Part shown: piece by piece, positions 56,528 through 64,000 of the stretch | Layout of the letters: every line of letters starts with the position of its first letter | How positions within the stretch are numbered: the first letter of the stretch is position 1 | NCBI RefSeq assembly: GCF_947495325.1 | Contig: NZ_CANLYK010000001.1 | Span: forward strand, 1,674,001 to 1,738,000 | Source: an uncultured Allomuricauda sp. | GTDB lineage: Bacteria; Bacteroidota; Bacteroidia; Flavobacteriales; Flavobacteriaceae | Reading direction: 5' to 3' | Length of the DNA stretch: 64,000 bases | Notes under the pieces: generated by a model | Seen by the model: only the letters and a program-made list of their open reading frames with translations | Database searches by the model: none | Told to the model about the DNA's origin: nothing | Program-made: the position numbers and the translations under genes

Positions 56528-56567
56528 TATAAACCTATTAAAAATGATGAGAGTCTCCCATTGCGAT

Positions 56568-56612
56568 TAAAAGTAGGGTGGTCAAGTTTTGGTTTCATCC
56601 TGTACTATCCTT
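56568..56612 (-). promoter_or_regulatory. PUL operator-promoter 9 (minus-strand GH2 operon)
   Basis: On the minus strand AAGGAT-AGTA-CAGGAT (56597-56612), 21 bp, then TACTTTTA (56568-56575), 40 bp before the GH2 start. Same layout as the plus-strand sites, in the opposite orientation, as expected for a functional promoter. Confidence 0.8.
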
Positions 56613-56691
56613 GTACTCGGGTATTAAACGCTACTGTTCTTTGCCGATATCGTATTTGTTTTGATTTGGGATATGAACTTTCCTAATTCGA

Positions 56692-57876
56692 TCATTGACT
56701 TTCTTTTCTCAGAAGTGCTTCCAAGTAGTAATAATCTCCATAAACAATCGGTTCATCCATTTCGTCTTTCCTTGGCCAATTACCAGTACTATGTTTTAAA
56801 ATAAATGGCACTTGAACTTCTGGTCCTAGAATGTATTCCTCAGTTTTTAAAGTCTCCATGACCTTATTGGCATATTCCAAATACCGAGAATCATTATCAT
56901 ATTTTGAAAGCTCGTAAAATGCTGCTGCAACAATTGTTGCAGCAGAGACATCCCTCACAGCATCAGGAATATTAGAATCGTTAAAATCCCAATACGGAAT
57001 ACCATCATCTCGCATATTTGGATGTTGCATATAAAATGAAGCGCTAGATTTTGCCTGTGCCAGATATTCAGCATCTTTGGTATATCTATACGCCATCGTA
57101 TAGCCATAAATACCCCAAGCTTGGCCTCTGGCCCATGCTGAGGAAGCATTGAAACCTTGATGGGTAACCTTATCTTTCACCTTGCCATTTATGGTGTCAT
57201 AAACAACTACATGGTAACTACTTGCATCTTCCCTAAAGTGATTCTTGAATGTAGTATTGGCGTGCGAAACTGCAATATTGTGATAGGTACTGTCACCTGA
57301 AATTTTTGTTGCCTCGAACAACAATTCCAAATTCATCATATTGTCTATGATTACGGGAAATTCCCAAACATCTTGATTAAAATCCCAAGACCGAAGGCAT
57401 CCCACTTGTTCATTATAGCGAGTGGATAAGGTCTTGGCACTTTCTACGATAATGCTCTTATAATCCTCATTTCCACTAATTCTTAACCCTTCACCAAAAC
57501 TGCAGAATACTTTAAAGCCCATGTCATGAGTGCCTGCATTGAATTTTTCTTTTTCAATAAAACTTGTCCATTCCTGCGCACGATTTTTAAATGCTTTGTT
57601 ACCCGTAAGTTGATACAAATGCCAAAGATTACCTGGGAAAAATCCACTGGTCCAATCCCTAGAAGGAACTTTTCTTATTTCATCTGTTGATGGGTTATAG
57701 CTTCTGGGAAATCCTACGGAATCCAAAGGATACTCCAATAATTTTTGATACCGTGTTTGTACTAATGAGTCTATCGATACAGAACTTGTAACATTTTCGT
57801 CTTTACCATCGGTTTTACAAGACAGAAAAAATAAAGTAAAACCAACAGTCAAGACAAAGTAACTAACTCTATTCAT
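56692..57876 (-). CDS. GH88 unsaturated glucuronyl hydrolase, lipoprotein
   Basis: A 394-residue lipoprotein (LFFLSC, Cys20) with the (alpha/alpha)6 barrel of GH88. Motifs: SRDWTSGFFPGNLWHLY, THDMGFKVFCSFG with Asp118, and VIIDNMMNLELLF with Asp178; the two Asp match the catalytic pair of Bacillus UGL. ARGQAWGIYGYTM and DVSAATIVAAAFYEL complete the signature. It hydrates 4,5-unsaturated glucuronic acid at non-reducing ends, complementing GH105. It follows susD after 71 bp that contain a hairpin, so it is probably expressed from the susCD promoter at a lower level. Confidence 0.92.
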   Translation of the reverse strand: MNRVSYFVLTVGFTLFFLSCKTDGKDENVTSSVSIDSLVQTRYQKLLEYPLDSVGFPRSYNPSTDEIRKVPSRDWTSGFFPGNLWHLYQLTGNKAFKNRAQEWTSFIEKEKFNAGTHDMGFKVFCSFGEGLRISGNEDYKSIIVESAKTLSTRYNEQVGCLRSWDFNQDVWEFPVIIDNMMNLELLFEATKISGDSTYHNIAVSHANTTFKNHFREDASSYHVVVYDTINGKVKDKVTHQGFNASSAWARGQAWGIYGYTMAYRYTKDAEYLAQAKSSASFYMQHPNMRDDGIPYWDFNDSNIPDAVRDVSAATIVAAAFYELSKYDNDSRYLEYANKVMETLKTEEYILGPEVQVPFILKHSTGNWPRKDEMDEPIVYGDYYYLEALLRKESQ

Positions 57877-57890
57877 TAAATGGATTTTTA

Positions 57891-57943
57891 AAACTCTTCC
57901 AAGGCTGCTTTTCTAAAGACAAAAGACAACCCTAGAAGAGTTT
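57891..57943 (-). terminator. Hairpin between susD and GH88, possible attenuator
   Basis: On the minus strand AAACTCTTC and GAAGAGTTT pair perfectly (9 bp) across a 35-nt loop, starting 5 nt after the susD stop and followed by TAAAAATCC. No strong T run, so it is more likely a partial terminator or a 3'-end stabiliser for the susCD mRNA than a full stop. Confidence 0.5.
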
Positions 57944-57947
57944 GATT

Positions 57948-59468
57948 TTAATAACCGGGATTATTGGGAGCTAAATTGGGGTTCCTATCCAACTCATCGA
58001 ATGGCAGAGGAAATAGGTAGTCTCGACTTGGATCAAAATTAGGTTGTGGTTCTAAACTTCCGGGTCCAAAAACCTCGGGGCCCAGTTGTCTTCTTTTGAT
58101 GTCGTACCACCTTTTGAATTCGAAGGCAAGTTCCCATTTACGCTCTTCCAGCACCATATCCCTGAAATCATCTTGCGACATTCCTCCTGCTACATCCGCT
58201 GGGAAATCTGAACCATTGCCTCCCCTTGCTCTTGCTCTTACGCGATTGACATAACTGGCCGCTTCTCCAGAACCCGGGCTCAATTCGTTTAAAGCTTCTG
58301 CAGCTATCAACAAGACCTCAGCATAACGCATTAATCCATAATTTAAACTTGATGCCCGACCATTTCCTGTTCCTGTAGGCCCAATGGCTCTTGTATACTT
58401 TGCGATATAGGCACTTTGGATGTTTCTTGAATCAAAATCAGGGAAAGCAGTAAAGGGTTCTTCTACGCCATCGAATATTCCTGTGGTGTCCAAGCTTACC
58501 GCTTTTCTGTAGTCACGACCATCCCATGAATTATATACATTAATAGTAGGTACAGCAACAGACCAACCACCTCCAATGTTGCCGCGTTCATTTGCTCGTA
58601 TTCCAGTTAGGGCAGGTGCATAATCCCTTCCTGTATCCCCATCGCTGAAACCATTAAAATCAAGACTTAAAAGAAATTCGTTCGTACTTGTTTGGGCGGC
58701 ATGGTCAAACAAATCTTGAAAATCAGCGGCAAGACCCAAATTAAAGGCACCTTCGTTATCTATTACAAATTTTGCTTCATCGTAAGCATTTTGAAATTCC
58801 CCTAAGGTTAAATAAACTGAAGCTAAAAATGCCGCTGCCGTTGCTTTTGATGGCAAAGCGCTAACAGACTGGTTATCTGGAAGCTGTGATTTGGCAAGCT
58901 CTAAATCAGCAATGATATTGTTGTATACCGCATCCACGGAGCTCTTGGCTATTTGACTAGCTTCTTCGACATTGACTACTGGCGCATCAATGTATGGGAT
59001 TTCGCCAAACAATCGAACCAAATGATAATACGTATATGCCCTGAAAAAGTGTGCTTGAGCTGTTACCGGATCAATTTGTTCCGGTGGAAACCCCGTCAGG
59101 GTAGCTGCCGCTGCAATGGCTTCATTCGTTGCCGCTATAACTTGATATGCCCTTGGCCATAATGCCGTGACCATACCATTATCATCGGACATTGAAAATC
59201 TATCGACATCTTGCCGACGGCCTGGTGTACCTACATCTCCTATGGAAACCATATCGCTTCTCAACATAATTGGCAACGACAATTTTCTCCCCCAATAAGC
59301 CTCTGTGGCCATATTACCGATGGCACCGTTAATCAAGGTTTGAACATCCGCCGGTGATTGCACCAGACCATCTGGCGAAAGTCTGCCAACTGGTACTTCT
59401 TCTAAATCCGAGCACCCCACTACCGTAGCGAATGCCAGAAGAATTCCTAAAGTTTTAAAATTTTTCAT
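57948..59468 (-). CDS. susD: SusD/RagB-family surface glycan-binding lipoprotein
   Basis: A 506-residue lipoprotein (TVVGC, Cys19). Family features: an N-terminal segment LEEVPVGRLSPDG, TPR-type helices (AHFFRAYTYYHLVRLFGEIPY, slightly shortened here by description), SLNYGLMRYAEVLLIAAEAL and the closing ERKWELAFEFKRWYDIKR with LFPLPFDELDRNPNL. Full length for the family. It lids the SusC barrel at the outer membrane and captures ulvan oligosaccharides. It starts 11 bp after susC, as usual. The pair's specificity cannot be read from sequence; the locus context implies ulvan fragments. Confidence 0.95.
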   Translation of the reverse strand: MKNFKTLGILLAFATVVGCSDLEEVPVGRLSPDGLVQSPADVQTLINGAIGNMATEAYWGRKLSLPIMLRSDMVSIGDVGTPGRRQDVDRFSMSDDNGMVTALWPRAYQVIAATNEAIAAAATLTGFPPEQIDPVTAQAHFFRAYTYYHLVRLFGEIPYIDAPVVNVEEASQIAKSSVDAVYNNIIADLELAKSQLPDNQSVSALPSKATAAAFLASVYLTLGEFQNAYDEAKFVIDNEGAFNLGLAADFQDLFDHAAQTSTNEFLLSLDFNGFSDGDTGRDYAPALTGIRANERGNIGGGWSVAVPTINVYNSWDGRDYRKAVSLDTTGIFDGVEEPFTAFPDFDSRNIQSAYIAKYTRAIGPTGTGNGRASSLNYGLMRYAEVLLIAAEALNELSPGSGEAASYVNRVRARARGGNGSDFPADVAGGMSQDDFRDMVLEERKWELAFEFKRWYDIKRRQLGPEVFGPGSLEPQPNFDPSRDYLFPLPFDELDRNPNLAPNNPGY

Positions 59469-59479
59469 AGTGCTATTTT

Positions 59480-62400
59480 TTAGAATTTTAGATTTATTGA
59501 TAATGTGTACGACCTTATATTAGGGTAACTTCCGTAGTCGAATCCTCTGTTTACGTTACTATCTTGATTATTGGCAACAGTTTGGTATTGTGCCTCGGGG
59601 TCTGTACCAGGAAAATCGGTGAATGTCAATAAATTTTGACCACTCAAACTAAGACGTACGCCCTGCATTCCCATTTTACTAACAATATCGGTTGGAAGAT
59701 TGTATCCCAAAGAGAGATTTTTTAACCGAACATAACTGCCATCATAAACAAAACGATCAGTGATACGCTTTTCACGAACAGCGGCTGAAGGGACATTGGT
59801 GTCCGTATTAGTGGGCGTCCATGCGTTCAATACTTGTGGAGTTGCATTGGATTCACCTGAAGCCAATTCGAGAAAAGTATAGCTGTAGATATCACCGCCT
59901 ACAGAAGCTTGGAAGAAAATATTCATGTCAAAATTCTTATACCTGAAATTATTGCTAAGACCTGCTATCCAATCTGGGTTAGGGTCACCAATAATTTTAC
60001 GATCTTCTCCTGTAATTACACCATCATCATCCAAATCTGTAAACAGCTCATCCCCTGCCCCAGTTCCAGAATACCCAGCTGTCCCAGGCTCAGGTGTTCC
60101 CTGATTTACACCCCTATATTCATAGCCCCAGAAAACCCCGACAGGTTCACCTTCCCTAAGAATATGGGTTTCATCTTGTAAGAACGAACCAGGCGAAGAA
60201 TCCAAAAATATATCCTCACCGTCTATAAGCTTTACCACTTCAACCTTATTGGTCGACCAATTCAAATCTGTAGTCCATGAAAAGTTCTCAGTGGTTACAT
60301 TTTTTGTGGAAAGTGTCACTTCAAATCCAGTGTTGTTAATTTCCCCAACGTTCTGGAATGGATTACTTAGAAGACCGGCATACTCTATCAAACCAGAATT
60401 TCGTAAAATCAAATCTTTTGTATCGATTGTATAATAATCCAACGTAGCGCTGATTCGGTTGTCAAAAAGACCAAAATCAAGACCTATATTGGTTTGATAC
60501 GAAGATTCCCATTTTAAGTCGGGATTTTCCAATAGATCTGGGACAACAGCTCCAACTTGTTGATCTCCTACATTGGAATAAATAGGTTGAAAATTTGCCA
60601 AAGACTGGTATGGAGTCAGAGAAGGATTTCCGGTTACACCATAACTAGCCCGCAGTTTTAAATTGGAGAGTGTTTTATTGTCCTTTAGAAATTCTTCATT
60701 GGAAATTCTCCATCCAATTGCTCCGGAAGGGAAAAAAGCGTACTTATTATTTTTGGCAAAATTGGAAGCTCCATCCCTTCTTGCCGTAAAAGTCAATAGG
60801 TAACGATCATCGTACTCATAATTAAGTCTCCCAAATAAAGAAACAATTTCCCTTTCGGTGAGCGATGAAGAAGGTGTCTGAATATCAGAACCGGCATCGA
60901 GGGCAAAATAGGATAAACTATTGCTAAGAAACCCCTGCGATGCTGCACTAAATCTTTCCGTTCTATCTTTTTGGTATGAGTAACCTGCCAAAGCGGTTAA
61001 ATTACCTTTACCAATTTCGGTAGTATAGGTCAAATAATTTTCAGAAAGAATATTGGTCCCTTTAACAGATTCCACGCTGGCAATACCGCCTTGAATACTG
61101 GCTTGGCCTATTAACGTTGAAGGTTGAAACCTACCACGGGTTCTATTTTCCGTACTAAATCCAAATGTAGTTTTAAACGATAATCCTTTTATTATTTCAT
61201 AATCAGCATAAAAATTGGCTCTGTAATCATCTGTTGTGGTTTCATCAACCGATTCAGTAGCAATAGCAAATGGATTATCAAATTGATCTCCGACCGGGTT
61301 TGTAGTATTCACGCCATTTTCATCTTGTATCGGAGTATCAGGTGCAAAACGATATGCAGTGGAAATTACATCTCCTTCCCCACTTCCACCACTTCCTGCT
61401 TGACTTTGTATACCATCTTTATTACCACGATTGGCAAATGCATTAAAGCCAAGTTTTAATTTATCCGTAGCCTGAACTTCAATGTTGCTCAAAAATGAAA
61501 AACGTTCAAAAGCTGAGTTGATTACTACTCCGTTTTGTTTAAAATAATTACCGGATACGTAGTAGTTAATCTTATCAGATCCCCCTGAAAAAGAAAGTTG
61601 ATGATTGGAAATGTTCCCTGTCCTATAAATTAGGTCTTGCCAATCTGTTGAAGCTGGTCCTTGTTCATAGCTGGGGTTAATGGCTTGTCTGTAGGATGCA
61701 AACTGGTTTGCATTTAACAGGTCGATTCTTTCTGTAACTGCTTGGGAAGAATATGTGGAGTTAATTTCGACAACCATTCTACCCTTTGTTCCTTTTTTAG
61801 TAGTTACCATGATTACCCCATTAGCTCCTCTCGAACCATAAATGGCAGTGGCGGAAGCATCTTTGAGTATTTCTATGGATTCGATATCAGCAGGTTGTGG
61901 TAAAGCACCACCAACAAAACCATCAACTACCACCAATGCAGCACTACTGGACCCTATTGAAGTGTTACCACGAATACTAATCGCTATTGGCGCACCAGGT
62001 TCGCCCCCATTGTTGGATTGTACAGCAACACCTGCTGCACGCCCTTGTAGTGCCTGTTCTGCACTCAGTACTGGGAAGGCTACCAATTCTTCTGATTTAA
62101 CAGAGGAAACAGAGCCGGTGATATCAGATTTTTTAGCGGTTCCGTAACCGACCACCACTACTTCATCCAATGCGCTGATGTCCTCTTCCAGACTTATATT
62201 AATTGTTGCGCTGCCAGAAACATTTTGTTCTTGTGATACAAAACCAATATAGCTGAAAACCAAATTAGCATTCTGACTTGACACCGTAATTGAATAATTC
62301 CCATCAAAATCAGTAGTAACACCATTGGTTGTTCCTTTCTCAACCACATTAACGCCTGGAATACCTATACCATCCGCACTGGCCACCACAGTACCTGTAA

Positions 62401-62503
62401 TACTTTTTTGCTGACCATAAGTCAGCGTACTGGCAAGAATAAAAACACCAAAGCACAGTGCCCTTATCCATCTACAAATTCTTGTTTTTAACATAAGCTT
62501 CAA
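59480..62503 (-). CDS. susC: SusC/RagA TonB-dependent outer-membrane transporter
   Basis: A 1007-residue TonB-dependent receptor. Signal peptide to LTYGQ, then a carboxypeptidase-D regulatory-like domain (SITGTVVASADGIGIPGVNV), the SusC plug signature LDEVVVVGYGTAKKSDITGS, plug domain to about 230 (SILKDASATAIYGSRGANGV) and a 22-strand-type barrel ending in an aromatic Phe (SINLKF). No extra N-terminal signalling (STN) domain is present, so it imports but does not itself talk to an anti-sigma factor. It should move ulvan oligosaccharides into the periplasm with SusD. The 214-bp upstream region lacks the operator found at the other nine units. Confidence 0.95.
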   Translation of the reverse strand: MKLMLKTRICRWIRALCFGVFILASTLTYGQQKSITGTVVASADGIGIPGVNVVEKGTTNGVTTDFDGNYSITVSSQNANLVFSYIGFVSQEQNVSGSATINISLEEDISALDEVVVVGYGTAKKSDITGSVSSVKSEELVAFPVLSAEQALQGRAAGVAVQSNNGGEPGAPIAISIRGNTSIGSSSAALVVVDGFVGGALPQPADIESIEILKDASATAIYGSRGANGVIMVTTKKGTKGRMVVEINSTYSSQAVTERIDLLNANQFASYRQAINPSYEQGPASTDWQDLIYRTGNISNHQLSFSGGSDKINYYVSGNYFKQNGVVINSAFERFSFLSNIEVQATDKLKLGFNAFANRGNKDGIQSQAGSGGSGEGDVISTAYRFAPDTPIQDENGVNTTNPVGDQFDNPFAIATESVDETTTDDYRANFYADYEIIKGLSFKTTFGFSTENRTRGRFQPSTLIGQASIQGGIASVESVKGTNILSENYLTYTTEIGKGNLTALAGYSYQKDRTERFSAASQGFLSNSLSYFALDAGSDIQTPSSSLTEREIVSLFGRLNYEYDDRYLLTFTARRDGASNFAKNNKYAFFPSGAIGWRISNEEFLKDNKTLSNLKLRASYGVTGNPSLTPYQSLANFQPIYSNVGDQQVGAVVPDLLENPDLKWESSYQTNIGLDFGLFDNRISATLDYYTIDTKDLILRNSGLIEYAGLLSNPFQNVGEINNTGFEVTLSTKNVTTENFSWTTDLNWSTNKVEVVKLIDGEDIFLDSSPGSFLQDETHILREGEPVGVFWGYEYRGVNQGTPEPGTAGYSGTGAGDELFTDLDDDGVITGEDRKIIGDPNPDWIAGLSNNFRYKNFDMNIFFQASVGGDIYSYTFLELASGESNATPQVLNAWTPTNTDTNVPSAAVREKRITDRFVYDGSYVRLKNLSLGYNLPTDIVSKMGMQGVRLSLSGQNLLTFTDFPGTDPEAQYQTVANNQDSNVNRGFDYGSYPNIRSYTLSINLKF

Positions 62504-62696
62504 TTGTTTGTGAGTTAGTTTTCAGATTATGGAATTCAGTAATACAAAATTCATCGAACAGTTGACGGTGAAAAAAAGTTGTTGCACACTTTTTCGTTGA
62601 ACAAGTATTTACAAAATCGCACTATCTCAAAGTTATGCTAAAAGAGAATGGTAAAAGTCCAGAAATAGGGGTGCAAAAATCCCATAATTAAAATTT

Positions 62697-62719
62697 AAAT
62701 ATCTGAATGTCAGATATTT
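62697..62719 (-). terminator. Palindrome at the HTCS stop codon
   Basis: Perfect 10-bp inverted repeat AAATATCTGA / TCAGATATTT with a 3-nt loop. On the minus strand it starts within the stop codon of the regulator gene and is followed by an A/T-rich run, so it probably ends the regulator transcript before the susC promoter. Confidence 0.65.
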
Positions 62720-64000
62720 AATTTAAACCAAAGAACTCTCCGGAGAATTTTTTCAGGTAAGCCGATGGACTTAAACCGAATTTTTTCACAAAGCATTTGC
62801 TGAAGTATTTTGGGTTTTTAAACCCTACTTGATAACCAATTTCGGCAATTGTAAGATTTCCCTGCTCCAGCAATTGAATAGCTCGTTTCATTCTGATTTC
62901 TTGAATGAATTCATATGGTGTGAAATTGGTCCAAGCCTTAATCTTAGTAAACAGTAAAGTCCTACTAACGCCTAGCTCGGCACTAAAGGTTATAATATCA
63001 AATTGATCATTTGAAATATTATCTTCAACAATCTTGAGTGCTTTCTTCAGTAACTTTTCATCTATAGATGAAATCACTATTTCATTGGGTGTTAAGCCTT
63101 TTTCATCAGAAAATTTACTTTTGAGCCTGTTTGTAGAATCTATCAGGTTTTTAATTCGGAGTTTGAATTCCGTAACATCAAAAGGCTTGCTTATGTAATC
63201 ATCCGCACCACTCTCCAAACCTTCAAATTTATATAACAGAGATGTTCTCGAAGTAAGTAATATTACAGGAATATGGCTTGTTTGAATATTCTCTTTAATC
63301 TTTGCACAAAGTTCTGTCCCTACCATTACGGGCATAATCACATCAGAAACAATTAAGGACGGAATATACTTTAAAGCTTTTTCCAGCGCCTCTTTTCCAT
63401 TACCTGCTTCTAGTACATTGTAAGTATCCTGTAATATATCTTTAATAAAGTTTCTCAAGGGTACATTATCCTCAACTATAAGAACTACATCACGTTCCTC
63501 AGTCATCAACAGTTCGCTTGAAGTTATCGAAATATCGGGTAACTTTTGTTGTAATTGCGAAGTATAAAGGCCCAGATCATCACTAAACTTAAAATCCTTG
63601 ATTATTTCATCATCGTTGACGTGGAGTCTTCCTAATTTCAAAGCTACTCTAAAGGTACTTCCAGATGAATTATTACTAACAACCGAAATAGTTCCTTTAT
63701 GAAGCTCCACTATACTTTTGGCAATGGATAAACCGATTCCAGTTCCCGTACCGCGGGTGTTTTCATCTTTAGTGAAATCGGGTATTTCAAAAAACCGATC
63801 AAATACTTTATCTCTATATTTCTCAGGTATTCCACGTCCTGAATCTTTAACATCTACAAATACCGATCCCCTGTCTTCTTTTACGCTAATAATAATCTTT
63901 CCACCATAAGGAGTATATTTAAATGCATTGGAAATCAAATTGTAAAATACTTGCTCGAGTTTGGAACGATCATAATACACAAGAATTTTAGACTGCTCCG
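62718..64000 (-). CDS. Hybrid two-component system regulator (HTCS), C-terminal part
   Basis: The frame is open to the right edge; the sensor region, histidine and most of the kinase lie outside. About 427 residues are visible. They comprise the end of the HATPase domain (NLISNAFKYTPYGGKI N-box, DSGRGIP, GTGTGIGLSIAKSI), a receiver domain (DVVLIVEDN with its acidic pocket, SLIVSDVIMP phospho-acceptor Asp, LLTSR, SKPFD) and an AraC-type DNA-binding domain (LGVSRTLLFTKIKAW, IAEIGYQVGFKNPKYFSKCF). HTCS proteins are inner-membrane sensors of imported oligosaccharides that activate their PUL. This is the only regulator in the window and the natural candidate to bind the tandem hexamers. Transcribed separately from susC. 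Confidence 0.93.
   Translation of the reverse strand, partial: EQSKILVYYDRSKLEQVFYNLISNAFKYTPYGGKIIISVKEDRGSVFVDVKDSGRGIPEKYRDKVFDRFFEIPDFTKDENTRGTGTGIGLSIAKSIVELHKGTISVVSNNSSGSTFRVALKLGRLHVNDDEIIKDFKFSDDLGLYTSQLQQKLPDISITSSELLMTEERDVVLIVEDNVPLRNFIKDILQDTYNVLEAGNGKEALEKALKYIPSLIVSDVIMPVMVGTELCAKIKENIQTSHIPVILLTSRTSLLYKFEGLESGADDYISKPFDVTEFKLRIKNLIDSTNRLKSKFSDEKGLTPNEIVISSIDEKLLKKALKIVEDNISNDQFDIITFSAELGVSRTLLFTKIKAWTNFTPYEFIQEIRMKRAIQLLEQGNLTIAEIGYQVGFKNPKYFSKCFVKKFGLSPSAYLKKFSGEFFGLN

Noticed and set aside
62566-62620. Hexamer operator in front of susC
   Set aside because: The best alignment (AGATAGTGCGATTT on the minus strand) shares only the AGTG spacer and lacks a -7 box 21 bp downstream.
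1-64000. CRISPR array, insertion sequence or integrase
   Set aside because: No evenly spaced short repeats, no transposase or tyrosine recombinase motifs, and no terminal inverted repeats were seen.

Overview
The window looks like a low-GC marine Flavobacteriaceae chromosome (Bacteroidota; relatives would be Formosa, Zobellia, Maribacter or Nonlabens). The evidence is a SusC/SusD pair, a hybrid two-component regulator with an AraC output domain, a type IX secretion C-terminal domain, many lipoproteins, and promoters with the Bacteroidota -7 box (TAnnTTTG) instead of a sigma70-type box.

Region 1 (about 1-13.5 kb) is accessory DNA. It carries a plus-strand series: coiled-coil membrane protein, Bor-like lipoprotein, FAD-linked oxidase, membrane-inserted amidohydrolase, cytoplasmic-looking subtilase, ComEC-type metallo-beta-lactamase protein, a lipoprotein and a small protein. 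A convergent minus-strand pair follows: an exported protein with a possible caspase-like His/Cys pair and a two-TM SLATT-like protein. Two 134-bp direct repeats (568-701 and 13312-13445, about 78% identical without gaps, ending in a tRNA T-arm-like sequence) bracket the block. I see no integrase. I do not recognise the cluster as a described system.

Region 2 (13.7-64 kb) is a polysaccharide utilization locus, most probably for ulvan, the sulfated rhamnose/uronate/xylose polysaccharide of green algae. The gene set fits: a PL28-type ulvan lyase with a T9SS tail, two heparinase-like lyases (PL40-like and PL37-like), two PF05426 alginate-lyase-fold proteins, GH105 and GH88 unsaturated uronyl hydrolases, alpha-L-rhamnosidases (GH78, GH106 and a sulfatase-GH78 fusion), GH2, GH3 and GH43 enzymes, five S1 sulfatase modules, L-rhamnose mutarotase, a Gfo/Idh/MocA oxidoreductase, a lactonase-like propeller and an exported acetolactate-decarboxylase homologue. 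The expected flow is: the T9SS-exported lyase cuts the polymer, SusCD imports oligosaccharides, periplasmic lyases, sulfatases and glycosidases reduce them to rhamnose, xylose and uronate derivatives, and RhaM feeds rhamnose catabolism encoded elsewhere.

The most notable result is a shared promoter architecture. Nine transcription units of the locus carry CAGNAT-AGTA-CAGGAT-like tandem hexamers (10 bp apart), and in eight of the nine the second hexamer is followed by exactly 21 bp and a TAnnTTTG-like -7 box. This suggests one activator, plausibly the AraC-output HTCS at the right edge. The susCD-GH88 unit lacks the motif. Other notable points are a duplicated promoter plus lipoprotein leader shared by the GH2 and GH106 genes, and a collapsed sialate O-acetylesterase pseudogene. 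Both suggest recent rearrangement of the locus. All family assignments were made by eye from motifs; none was checked against a database.
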